Source of the DNA: JAEUWI01 sp942492815
Lineage (GTDB): Bacteria > Hydrogenedentota > Hydrogenedentia > Hydrogenedentales > JAEUWI01
Assembly: GCA_942492815.1 (NCBI GenBank)
Contig: OW818658.1
Location: forward strand, 5,084,001 to 5,148,000
Length of the DNA stretch: 64,000 bases
Direction: 5' to 3'
Each line of letters opens with the position of its first letter. Position 1 is the stretch's first letter. Of this stretch, positions 18,243-27,579 are shown in pieces. The position numbers and the translations under genes were made by a program. The notes under the pieces are model-generated. The model worked only from the letters and a program-made list of their open reading frames with translations. It did not search any database and was not told where the DNA came from.

Positions 18243-18352
18243 AGGCCATGCGCGCGACTACGGGGCGGCGGTGGAGTTCACCCCAAAGGGCCCAACCGCG
18301 GAGCCCGGCGGACTTCACACGGCAGGAAGCATACGGTGAGCCAGCTTAAAGC

Positions 18353-18381
18353 GGAAAGGCCCGCGCGAGGCGGGCCCTTCC
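18353..18381 (-). terminator. Terminator hairpin after the ice-binding-like lipoprotein gene
   Basis: Arms 18353-18364 and 18370-18381 form a 12-bp stem with one mismatch (core AGGGCCCGC paired to GCGGGCCT on the minus strand) and a 5-nt loop, 22 nt beyond the stop at 18404. The T-run is poor, so efficiency is uncertain. Confidence 0.6.
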
Positions 18382-18403
18382 CATACTTATTCAACGAATT
18401 ACC

Positions 18404-20410
<2,007 letters not shown>

Positions 20411-20675
20411 GCTTCCAATCCTTCTATCGTCTTTTCCTGGCTTCCGGCCTGCGTAAGTCCGCGATCCGTCTCGGCGTCGCGGCAGGTGTTCCCGACTGCA
20501 CTTGCCGAATTCCGTTGTTTCGGCGACATAAGCTATGCAGGTATGCTATTTCACCATAACGATGTGTAGCTGGAGTAAATAGCCGGTAATATTTGGTCAA
20601 GGAGCTTTGACGGTAGAAAACCTGCCCCCCGAAAGTTGATTCCCCGCGCGGTTTCTGGCAGAGTATGCGCGGTTT

Positions 20676-20756
20676 ACCCGCCGTGACTGGCGAGCTATAC
20701 GTGGGCCCAACCACGGTGAAGCGGCGGGTCCTTTCCCAATGCCGTTCGCCTGGGCG
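20676..20756 (+). promoter_or_regulatory. ZTP/ZMP (pfl) riboswitch upstream of gcvT
   Basis: The conserved pfl core is present in order. P1 arms are ACCCGCC (20676-20682) and GGCGGGT (20723-20729). Between them lie CGTGACTGGCGA (20683-20694) and P2 (CGTGG 20700-20704 with CCACG 20711-20715), then GGTGAAGC. The 3' half carries GCC-GTT-CGCCTGGGC (20741-20755), whose CGCC can form the pseudoknot with TGGCG at 20688-20692. This RNA class binds ZTP or ZMP, the alarmones of 10-formyl-tetrahydrofolate shortage, and usually turns on purine and one-carbon genes. The aptamer ends ~97 nt before the gcvT start. The rest of 20411-20675 shows no gene. Confidence 0.88.
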
Positions 20757-20798
20757 CCCTGAACATTTGCTGGTTTGATCCCTGTTTTATTTACCATG

Positions 20799-20850
20799 GG
20801 ACGGCAACCAGGCGGCTCCCCGCCGTCCGCGCGCCTTCCCGGAGGCCGCC
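20799..20850 (+). promoter_or_regulatory. Possible riboswitch expression platform over the gcvT ribosome-binding site
   Basis: Two mutually exclusive pairings are possible. GGACGGC (20799-20805) pairs with GCCGTCC (20822-20828). Alternatively GGCGGC (20811-20816) can pair with GCCGCC (20845-20850), next to and partly covering the GGAGG ribosome-binding site at 20841-20845. Switching between them would control translation start; this is inference from complementarity only. Confidence 0.4.
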
Positions 20851-20852
20851 CC

Positions 20853-21923
20853 ATGCAACAGACGCCCCTGCACGACAGCTACGCCCAGTACGGCGCAAAG
20901 GTCGTGGATTTCCACGGCTGGGCGCTCCCGGTTCAGTTTGCCGGGATCATCGAGGAACACCTCCACGCGCGCACGAAGGCCGGTCTTTTCGACTGCTCCC
21001 ACATGGGCGAATTCGTCCTGAAGGGCGCGGAAGCCATCGCCGCCTTCGACCGAGTCGTTTTCAGCGACATGATCAACCTCCGCCTCGGCCTCTGCCGCTA
21101 CAGCGCCATTCTCAACGAGCAAGGCGGCGTCATCGACGACTGCGTGGGCCTGAAACTGGCCGAAGACGAACTTTATCTGGTCACCAACGCCGGTCCGCTG
21201 GACGAGGTCCACGCTCTCATCGGCTCTATCCCCGGCGTGGAAAATGTGAGCGATACCACGGCGAAAATCGACATCCAGGGCCCCCTGGCGCGGGATATCA
21301 TGCTGGAACTCGGCTTCGAGGCTGTCGGCCCCCTGAAATACTGGAACGGCGCCCGTATGACCTGGGAAGGCCACGAGATCGTGGTCACCCGCGCGGGCTA
21401 CACCGGCGAAGTGGGCTATGAAATCTTCGTGCCCAATGCCCTGGCCGTGCCGCTCTGGGAGCGTCTGGCCGCCCACCCCGACGTGGCCTGCTGCGGCCTG
21501 GGTGCGCGCGACACCCTGCGCACCGAGGTGGGCTATCCGCTGAACGGCGAAGATCTCGCCCCGGACAAGTCCCCCCTGGAATCCGGCATGGACCGTATGA
21601 TCAAGTGGGACAAGGACTTCGTGGGCAAAGCCGCCCTGGAAGCCCAGCGCGACAAGGGCGGCCACACCGTGCTCGTAGCGATAAAATCCCTCGACCGCCG
21701 CGCGCCGCGCCATGGTTTCGAGATCAAGCAGGACGGCCAGGTGGTCGGCAAGGTCACCAGCGGTACCTTCGGCCCCAGTGTGGGCTGTGGCGTCGGCCTG
21801 GCGGATCTGCCGAAGTCCTTGTCCGAGCCGGGCATCGCTCTGACGGCGGGCCCGCGCGACCTGCCCATAGAGACGGCCCCCCTGCCGATTTACGCGGCGG
21901 GAACCTGCCGGAAGACGTTTTAA
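20853..21923 (+). CDS. gcvT: Glycine cleavage system T protein (aminomethyltransferase)
   Basis: A 356-residue folate enzyme that moves the methylene group from the aminomethyl-lipoyl arm of GcvH to tetrahydrofolate and releases ammonia. It begins QTPLHDSYAQYGAKVVDFHGWALPVQF, the standard GcvT opening, and continues with FDCSHMGEFVLKG, NEQGGVIDDCVGLKL, MTWEGHEIVVTRAGYTGEVGYEIF and GLGARDTLRTEVGYPLNGEDL (folate pocket). The C-terminal barrel contains GKVTSGTFGPSVGCGVGLADL. Start ATG 20853 follows GGAGG with a 7-nt gap. It is the first gene of the glycine cleavage block and lies behind a ZTP riboswitch. Length is near the family norm of about 360. Confidence 0.97.
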   Translation: MQQTPLHDSYAQYGAKVVDFHGWALPVQFAGIIEEHLHARTKAGLFDCSHMGEFVLKGAEAIAAFDRVVFSDMINLRLGLCRYSAILNEQGGVIDDCVGLKLAEDELYLVTNAGPLDEVHALIGSIPGVENVSDTTAKIDIQGPLARDIMLELGFEAVGPLKYWNGARMTWEGHEIVVTRAGYTGEVGYEIFVPNALAVPLWERLAAHPDVACCGLGARDTLRTEVGYPLNGEDLAPDKSPLESGMDRMIKWDKDFVGKAALEAQRDKGGHTVLVAIKSLDRRAPRHGFEIKQDGQVVGKVTSGTFGPSVGCGVGLADLPKSLSEPGIALTAGPRDLPIETAPLPIYAAGTCRKTF

Positions 21924-22065
21924 TTGCGAACCATGAAAAATGCGCTTGCCAAGGGGGAATAGCGCCATGGTAGTATCCAGTCACAGAAAGCATTGAACGG
22001 TCCAAGCTGGGTTCTCGCACCCGGCCCTGCCTGAAATATCGTCGAAAAGCGGAGATTAGAAGACC

Positions 22066-22449
22066 ATGAACCCAGAAAACCTCAGGTACACCGAAGAGCA
22101 TGAATGGATTGGCGAGTTGAACGGCCAATATGTGGTCGGCATCACCGACTTCGCCCAGTCCCAGTTGGGCGATATTACCTACGTGGAACTCCCTGAGGTT
22201 GGCCGCGTCATCGAGGCCAGCGAGGAAGCCGCCGTGGTGGAATCCGTCAAGGCCGCAAGCGACATCTACGCCCCCGTCTCCGGAAAGATCTCCGAGATCA
22301 ATGAAACCCTCGAAGCCCGCCCGGAGCTGGTCAACAAAGACCCCTACGGCGAAGGCTGGTTCTTCAAGCTGGACGGCGTCGATATTATCGAGTTTGACGC
22401 CCTGATGGACATCTCCGCCTACCGTACCTACGTGGAATCCTGCTCCTGA
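22066..22449 (+). CDS. gcvH: Glycine cleavage system H protein (lipoyl carrier)
   Basis: A 127-residue carrier that shuttles the aminomethyl group between GcvP and GcvT and is reoxidised by lipoamide dehydrogenase. It opens with NLRYTEEHEWI, typical of GcvH. Lys62 in EAAVVESVKAASDIYAPVSG is the lipoylation site. The end, FDALMDISAYRTYVES, is the usual GcvH C-terminus. The 142-nt gap after gcvT shows no gene or clear terminator. The GGAGA before the start is 12 nt away, a long spacing. A lipoate ligase able to modify this protein closes the block downstream. Confidence 0.97.
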   Translation: MNPENLRYTEEHEWIGELNGQYVVGITDFAQSQLGDITYVELPEVGRVIEASEEAAVVESVKAASDIYAPVSGKISEINETLEARPELVNKDPYGEGWFFKLDGVDIIEFDALMDISAYRTYVESCS

Positions 22450-22495
22450 CAAAGCGGGACTTTCTCCCTGAGTACATTCCCATCCTTACTGTTCA

Positions 22496-22552
22496 CGGTC
22501 CAGGCGCGCTGCGGCGCCTGACCGTATCACCCACCCGCCGTCCCTCGGACGG
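22496..22552 (+). other. Two hairpins in the gcvH-gcvPA gap
   Basis: An 11-bp stem with one bulge (CGGT-C-CAGGCGC at 22496-22507 against GCGCCTG-ACCG at 22514-22524) is followed by CCGTCC-CTC-GGACGG (22538-22552). Neither has a T-run, so they are more likely mRNA-processing, stabilising or attenuation structures than terminators. Confidence 0.45.
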
Positions 22553-22599
22553 TTGCGGCCCGCTCCCTTGGATCGGCCCGCTCAGGAGCTTGTATTTTC

Positions 22600-23886
22600 A
22601 TGAGTTGGATCCCCGCAACCGAAGCCGACCAGCGGGAAATGCTGGCGGCCATCGGGGTTGATTCCGTCGAGGCGCTCTTTGGCAGCATTCCCGCCGCCCT
22701 GCGCATGAAGTCCTGGGACATCCCAGCGGGCATGTCGGAAATGGCGGTGCGCAACCACGTCGCCGCCCTCGCCGGACAGAACCGCGTGGACCACACGTCC
22801 TTCCTCGGCGGCGGTTATTACGACCATTACGTCCCGGCGGCGGTGGACGCCCTCTCGGGCCGTAGCGAATTCTACACGGCCTACACGCCCTATCAGCCCG
22901 AGACCTCTCAGGGCACGCTCCAGAGCATCTATGAGTACCAGTCGGCCATGTGCCGCCTGACAGGCATGGAATTCGCCAACGCGTCGTTGTACGACGGCGG
23001 CACGGCGGTCTTCGAAGCGGCGACGATGTCGGTCCGCATTTCGCGGAAAAATAAGATCGTGGTCCACCCCTCGCTCAATCCGGTCTACCGGAAGATGCTG
23101 GAGACTCACGCCGCCAACCTGGATCTGGAAATCGTCACGGGAGACGACCCGACGGGGGCCGCCTGCGTCATCGTGCAGAATCCCAGCTTCCTCGGAACCG
23201 TGGCGGACTTCACCGACCTCGCGTCGAAGTGCCACGCCGCCGGCGCGCTGCTTGTGGTCTCCTTCTACCCCGTTTCCTTGGGCCTCCTGAAGACGCCCGG
23301 CGAGATGGGCGCGGACATCGCCATCGCCGAAGGCCAGTCCCTCGGCTTGCCCCTCGGCTTCGGTGGTCCTTACCTCGGCATCATGGCGACGCGGAAAGAC
23401 CACGTGCGCAAGATGCCCGGACGCATCGCGGGCGAGACCCAGGACAAAGACGGACGGCGCGGCTTCGTGCTGACATTGCAAGCGCGCGAGCAGCACATCC
23501 GCCGCACCAAGGCCATGTCCAACATTTGCTCGAACCAGGCCCTCTGCGCCCTCCGGGCCCTGATCCACCTGTCCCTCTGGGGCAAGGAAGGTTTCAAGGA
23601 CGTGGCCATCGCCTGCCATTCCAAGGCGGAATACCTCAAGAAGCAGCTCGGCTTCGCCACGATCCTCAACGAAGGCCCGACCTTCAATGAGTTCGCCGTG
23701 CGCCTGCCAAAGAGCGCGCGTACCGTGGCCTCGGCCCTGCTTGACGCGGGCTTCGTTGCCGGCCTGCCCCTGGCCGATGTAGGCGCGGGCGAAGAGAACG
23801 ACCTGCTCATCGCGGTCACCGAAAAGCGCACCCGGGAAGAAATGGACGCCTTCGTAAAGGCGTTGGAGACGGCATCATGCAGTTGA
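22600..23886 (+). CDS. gcvPA: Glycine dehydrogenase (decarboxylating) subunit 1, GcvPA
   Basis: A 428-residue half of the two-chain P protein, the PLP enzyme that decarboxylates glycine onto the lipoyl arm of GcvH. The N-terminus has the usual SWIPATEADQREML opening, then YTPYQPETSQGTLQSIYEYQSAMCRLTGMEFANAS (substrate region) and ETQDKDGRRGFVLTLQAREQHIRRTKAMSNICSNQALCAL near the end. This subunit lacks the PLP lysine, which is in GcvPB. The start follows AGGAG with an 11-nt gap. The last 10 bp overlap gcvPB, so the two subunits are translationally coupled for 1:1 supply. Confidence 0.97.
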   Translation: MSWIPATEADQREMLAAIGVDSVEALFGSIPAALRMKSWDIPAGMSEMAVRNHVAALAGQNRVDHTSFLGGGYYDHYVPAAVDALSGRSEFYTAYTPYQPETSQGTLQSIYEYQSAMCRLTGMEFANASLYDGGTAVFEAATMSVRISRKNKIVVHPSLNPVYRKMLETHAANLDLEIVTGDDPTGAACVIVQNPSFLGTVADFTDLASKCHAAGALLVVSFYPVSLGLLKTPGEMGADIAIAEGQSLGLPLGFGGPYLGIMATRKDHVRKMPGRIAGETQDKDGRRGFVLTLQAREQHIRRTKAMSNICSNQALCALRALIHLSLWGKEGFKDVAIACHSKAEYLKKQLGFATILNEGPTFNEFAVRLPKSARTVASALLDAGFVAGLPLADVGAGEENDLLIAVTEKRTREEMDAFVKALETASCS

Positions 23887-25316
23887 TTTACGAAAAGTCC
23901 AAGCCCGGCCGCCGCGCAATCACGCTCGATGCCCTCGACGTGCCCCAGTGTACCCTGCCCGCCGATCTGTGCCGCCAGGAAGATGCCGTACTGCCCGAAA
24001 TGGCCGAGATCGATGTCGTGCGTCACTTCACCCACCTGTCCCAGCGGAACGTGGGCATCGACGACACCTTCTATCCCCTCGGCTCCTGTACGATGAAGTA
24101 CAACCCGAAGATCGCCGAAGTGGCGGCTGCGGAGCCGGGCATGGCCCAGCTTCACCCCCACTTCTCCACGAGCCCCGTCTATGAAGGCAACTGCCAGGGT
24201 GCCTATGCCCTGATCTACGAATTGGAGCGCCAATTGGCCGAGGTTGCGGGCATGAAAGCCGCCAGCCTCCAGCCCATCGCGGGCGCCCACGGCGAGCTGA
24301 CGGGCACGCTGCTTATGGCGGCCTACCACAAGGACAAGGGCAACGCCCACAAAGACACGATCATCATCCCCGACAACGCCCACGGCACCAATCCCGCCAG
24401 CGCGGTGATGGCGGGCTTCAAGGTCGTGGAAATTCCTTCGGACGCCGACGGCACGATCCACCTGGATACTTTCGAGAAGGCCCTGACGGATAACGTCGCG
24501 GGCATCATGCTGACCTGCCCGAATACCCATGGCCTCTTCGAGAAGGACGTGGCCAAAATCGCGGCCCTGGCCCACTCCAAGGACGCCCTCCTCTATTACG
24601 ACGGCGCGAATCTCAACGCCATCGTGGGCCAGTGCCGCCCCGGCGATCTGGGCTTCGACGTGATGCACTACAACCTCCACAAGACCTTCGCCACGCCCCA
24701 CGGCATGGGCGGTCCCGGCTGCGGGCCCGTCGGCGTTGGCGAGCGCTTGCTGCCCTACCTCCCCGGGCCGCGGGTTGTGAAGACGGAGGGCGGCTTCACC
24801 CTGGCCACGCCCGAGAAGAGCATCGGACGGGTGGCCGCATTCTTCGGCAACTTCCTCATTGCCGTGCGCGCCTATGCCTACCTGCGCCACTACGGCGACG
24901 CGGGCCTGAAGGAAGTCAGCCGCAACGCCGTGCTCAACGCGAACTACATCTTTGCCCGGCTGAAGGACGCTTACAAGCCCGCCTTCCCCGGTAATTTCAT
25001 GCACGAGTGTATTTTCAGCGCCACGCCCCAGGCGGAGCTGGGCGTTCACGCCATCGACATTGCCAAGGCGCTGCTCGACATGGGCTACCACGCCCCCACG
25101 ATCTATTTCCCGCTTACGGTCAAGGAGTGCATCATGATCGAGCCGACGGAAACAGAATCGAAGGAGACGCTGGACGCCTTCTGCGACGCCATGCTCCTGA
25201 TCGCGGAAAAGGCCAAGACCGATCCAGAAAGCCTGACCGCCGCACCGGTGACGAAGCCCGTGGGCCGTCTGGACGAGGTGAAAGCCGCGCGGGACCTGAA
25301 CTGCGCCTGCCTGTAA
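23877..25316 (+). CDS. gcvPB: Glycine dehydrogenase (decarboxylating) subunit 2, GcvPB
   Basis: The 479-residue catalytic half of the P protein. Diagnostic blocks are LGSCTMKYNPK, PIAGAHGELTG, IIPDNAHGTNPASAVMAGF, LTCPNTHGLFE and MHYNLHKTFATPHGMGGPG, where Lys269 forms the Schiff base with PLP. The C-terminal domain has GYHAPTIYFPLTVKECIMIEPTETESK. A GGAG sequence about 8 nt before the ATG lies inside gcvPA. Together with GcvT, GcvH and an L protein (not in this window) it splits glycine into CO2, ammonia and methylene-THF. A nested inverted repeat follows the stop. Confidence 0.97.
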   Translation: MQLIYEKSKPGRRAITLDALDVPQCTLPADLCRQEDAVLPEMAEIDVVRHFTHLSQRNVGIDDTFYPLGSCTMKYNPKIAEVAAAEPGMAQLHPHFSTSPVYEGNCQGAYALIYELERQLAEVAGMKAASLQPIAGAHGELTGTLLMAAYHKDKGNAHKDTIIIPDNAHGTNPASAVMAGFKVVEIPSDADGTIHLDTFEKALTDNVAGIMLTCPNTHGLFEKDVAKIAALAHSKDALLYYDGANLNAIVGQCRPGDLGFDVMHYNLHKTFATPHGMGGPGCGPVGVGERLLPYLPGPRVVKTEGGFTLATPEKSIGRVAAFFGNFLIAVRAYAYLRHYGDAGLKEVSRNAVLNANYIFARLKDAYKPAFPGNFMHECIFSATPQAELGVHAIDIAKALLDMGYHAPTIYFPLTVKECIMIEPTETESKETLDAFCDAMLLIAEKAKTDPESLTAAPVTKPVGRLDEVKAARDLNCACL

Positions 25317-25325
25317 CAAGAATCC

Positions 25326-25380
25326 GACGGATAGGACCGATACGACCGATTTGATCGGTTGCCCATCGGTCCTATCCGTC
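25326..25380. repeat. Nested intergenic inverted repeat after gcvPB
   Basis: A perfect 16-bp inverted repeat (GACGGATAGGACCGAT at 25326-25341, complement at 25365-25380) encloses a second hairpin, ACCGAT-TTG-ATCGGT (25345-25359). The whole is built from variants of one short unit (GGACCGAT). It lacks a T-run; it may stop transcription or stabilise the gcv message, or be a REP-like repeat. Confidence 0.85.
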
Positions 25381-25411
25381 TTATCGGTCCAAATGGCCAC
25401 CTGACCCGCCC

Positions 25412-26134
25412 ATGCGCCTGATCCACTACAGCCACCCCGACCCCGCGACAAACCTCGCCCTGGAGGAGGTGCTGCTCGACGAAGTGGAGCAGGGCCGAAG
25501 CCCCGACACGCTGCGTTTCTGGGAGAGCCCCGTCCCCTTCGTGGTGCTGGGGACGGCTCAAGTGCTCGCGGACGAGGTGAAGGGGCCCCACTGCCTGGCC
25601 GATGGGATGCCCATCATGCGGCGCTGCACGGCAGGCGGCTGCGTGCTCCAGGGGCCCGGCTCCTTCAATTACGCCCTCTACTTGACCTACGATTCCTTTC
25701 CCGAAACAGCCTCGCTCCACGCCTCCTACCGCTTCATCCTGGGCAAAGTTTGCGACGCTCTGGCCACCTTGGGGATCGCGGCGACCCATGAAGGCACCTC
25801 GGATATCGCCATCGGCGGCCTCAAAGTCTCCGGCAACGCCCAGCGGCGACGGCGGCGGGCCCTGCTGCACCACGGAACCCTCCTCTACCAGGCCGATGCC
25901 GTCGCGATCAGCCGCTATATCCGTGAACCTGCCGACCGTCCGAATTACCGAGGCTCCCGAAGCCACGGCGAATTTGTGACCGCCTTACCCGCCACCCCCG
26001 AGGCCCTGGCCACGGTGTTGAGCGCGGCATTCGGCCCCTGCGATGCAAGCACACTGACGCCCGAGGAGGCGCTTCGGGCGGCGGACCTGGCCCGGGAAAA
26101 GTACAACCAGGCGGTCTGGATCCGGCGTCGCTGA
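25412..26134 (+). CDS. Lipoate-protein ligase family protein
   Basis: A 240-residue BPL/LPL-fold enzyme that attaches lipoate or octanoate to carrier lysines. Family blocks are NLALEEVLLDEV, RRCTAGGCVLQGPGSFNYAL (the lipoate/AMP loop, in the QGPG variant), and SDIAIGGLKVSGNAQRRRR, where Lys138 is the expected catalytic lysine, followed by LLHHGTLLY. At 240 residues it lacks the C-terminal accessory domain of E. coli LplA. It follows the glycine cleavage genes on the same strand and is the natural modifier of GcvH. Ligase against octanoyltransferase cannot be settled from sequence alone; the Cys in RRCTAGG is noted for that reason. Confidence 0.88.
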   Translation: MRLIHYSHPDPATNLALEEVLLDEVEQGRSPDTLRFWESPVPFVVLGTAQVLADEVKGPHCLADGMPIMRRCTAGGCVLQGPGSFNYALYLTYDSFPETASLHASYRFILGKVCDALATLGIAATHEGTSDIAIGGLKVSGNAQRRRRRALLHHGTLLYQADAVAISRYIREPADRPNYRGSRSHGEFVTALPATPEALATVLSAAFGPCDASTLTPEEALRAADLAREKYNQAVWIRRR

Positions 26135-26238
26135 TCGGCATTTCCCGCACAATTCGCCGTAGAATTTGAGGGCCGCTCAGAATTCGTTATTATCGCATTT
26201 GATTGACGGATTGCCCCCCCCTTTGCTACCATCCATTT

Positions 26239-26907
26239 GTGGTAAAAACTGCATACAGTCCAGCAAAACGATTCGCCGCTGCCCTCCTCGTCGGGGCGGT
26301 TCTCGGTGCTATATCGGGAACCATAGTCCGAAGCACCACAAGCTCGCCAGGAGCGAAGCCAGCCGTGCCGGAAGCCCCGGCGGAACACGACCGGAATGAC
26401 GCCGGAGGCAGTCCCGATTCTGTTGAAAGCAGCGTGGCTTGGCAGTATGCCCTGGCCTACCGTGAAGGCAACTGGGCGAAGGTGGTGGAGTTGACCTATT
26501 GGATGAAGGATCGCCTCGACTTCGTACTGGAGACGGATGGAGCCGGCGGGGTGCCCGCCGAGAAAGACCGGCTCATGGACGAGTTGGGACTTCGTACGGT
26601 GGCGGACAACCGCTTGATGGATGAAGGCGTCGAGGATCAATATGTGTTTTCCCCGGGTTCCGAGATCACCTACGATTCCGTGGACACGGGGCGAGACGAT
26701 CTGGACGGTCCGGTGGCGCGCCGCACCTGGCTGAAGGTGGTATACCCGGCGCGGGAGAAAGCGCTGCTGGACAAGGATGGCCTGCCCGTCCGTTCGCTGC
26801 GGGTTGGAATAAACGTGTCCACCGATGGGCACGTCCTCAAAGGGAACGTTATTGGCAATTTGGACATTGATTGGGAGTCCATCATGTACGATTGGCCGCT
26901 ACGATAA
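26239..26907 (+). CDS. Hypothetical protein with N-terminal membrane anchor
   Basis: About 223 residues, not recognised. A hydrophobic segment (FAAALLVGAVLGAISGTIV) at ~residues 10-30 acts as signal anchor, followed by a Pro/Ala-rich linker and a soluble domain with repeated acidic/aromatic motifs (SVAWQYALAYREGNWAKVVELTYWMKDRL). GTG 26239 (VVKTAYSPAKR) is the most natural start; an in-frame TTG at 26203 would put a poorly hydrophobic stretch before the anchor, and no clear ribosome-binding site favours either. The 'W-x-x-AL-x-YR-x-G-x-W-x-x-V' pattern resembles the first helices of proteins that count or load stress-related domains, but I assign no function. Confidence 0.7.
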   Translation: MVKTAYSPAKRFAAALLVGAVLGAISGTIVRSTTSSPGAKPAVPEAPAEHDRNDAGGSPDSVESSVAWQYALAYREGNWAKVVELTYWMKDRLDFVLETDGAGGVPAEKDRLMDELGLRTVADNRLMDEGVEDQYVFSPGSEITYDSVDTGRDDLDGPVARRTWLKVVYPAREKALLDKDGLPVRSLRVGINVSTDGHVLKGNVIGNLDIDWESIMYDWPLR

Positions 26908-26918
26908 GGAAGAGTGCC

Positions 26919-27341
26919 ATGCCCCTTGCAAGCTGTGGACGATGCGGAAAAATGTTTAATAAGGTCACGGCCAACGTGTGCGCCGGCTGTCTCGAGGCCG
27001 AGGAATCGGACTACGAGAAGATCCGCGATGTCATTGCCCAGAACGAGAACATGAACGCGGAACAGGTCGCCGAAGCCGCGGACGTAGACGTTGCCGTGGT
27101 TCGCCGTATCATCGGCGAAGGCCGCGTCGCCATGGTCAGCCTCGGCGAAGCGCCCAAGTGCGGCAAGTGCGGAGCCCCCGCCATCAGCAGTACGAAAAAA
27201 CTCTGCCAGGCCTGCCTCGAACGCTTGAATGTGGAAGTGTCCAAGGCCCAGTCCCAGATAAAGCTCGACAAGAAAAAAGACGTCCAGATCGGCGCCTATG
27301 ACAATAGTGCGCGCAAGGCCTTCGAGGCCAAGCGCAAATAG
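26919..27341 (+). CDS. Zinc-ribbon/HTH protein resembling YvyF (TIGR03826)
   Basis: A 140-residue cytosolic protein with two Cys4 zinc ribbons: CGRCGKMFNKVTANVCAGC near the N-terminus and CGKCGAPAISSTKKLCQAC at ~residues 79-97. Between them is a helical domain with 'NMNAEQVAEAADVDVAVVRRIIGEGRVAMV', a helix-turn-helix-like segment. The layout resembles the YvyF/TIGR03826 proteins found in flagellar operons, where a regulatory role is suspected. No flagellar genes are visible here. The C-terminal tail is Lys-rich. The start follows AAGGA at a good distance. Confidence 0.8.
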   Translation: MPLASCGRCGKMFNKVTANVCAGCLEAEESDYEKIRDVIAQNENMNAEQVAEAADVDVAVVRRIIGEGRVAMVSLGEAPKCGKCGAPAISSTKKLCQACLERLNVEVSKAQSQIKLDKKKDVQIGAYDNSARKAFEAKRK

Positions 27342-27404
27342 CGGGCGTTGCGCATGGCGAGGCCGTCATGCCCGATGGGAGAGCCTGTTGGAAGGTAGTG
27401 AAGC

Positions 27405-27563
27405 ATGACACATAGAGATAAGGTCGGTGCGGCTGTTATGATTGCGTTGTTCGCGATTTTTTTCGCGGTACTCTACTGGACCATAAAGCCGCCAGCGAGC
27501 AGTCCAGGCAGCTTCAAGAGTAACGTCATCATCGAGCAGCGCGTCAAGAATCTGAATAAATAG
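27405..27563 (+). CDS. Small single-pass membrane protein (52 aa)
   Basis: A 52-residue reading frame, MTHRDKVGAAVMIALFAI..., with one hydrophobic segment (~residues 8-27: VGAAVMIALFAIFFAVLYWT) and a polar C-terminal tail ending KNLNK. GGAAGG lies about 9 nt before the ATG, and the stop is 16 nt ahead of the amidase gene, so it looks like the first gene of that cluster. Function unknown; small anchors of this kind sometimes assist divisome or cell-wall enzymes (inference). Confidence 0.6.
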   Translation: MTHRDKVGAAVMIALFAIFFAVLYWTIKPPASSPGSFKSNVIIEQRVKNLNK

Positions 27564-27579
27564 CCGGTAACCTCCCCAG

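Noticed and set aside
20411..20852. Glycine riboswitch before gcvT
   Set aside because: The tandem glycine-aptamer motifs were not seen; the ZTP core matches far better.
23370..25451. A 693-codon minus-strand frame opposite gcvPA-gcvPB
   Set aside because: Antisense shadow of two well-identified glycine dehydrogenase genes.
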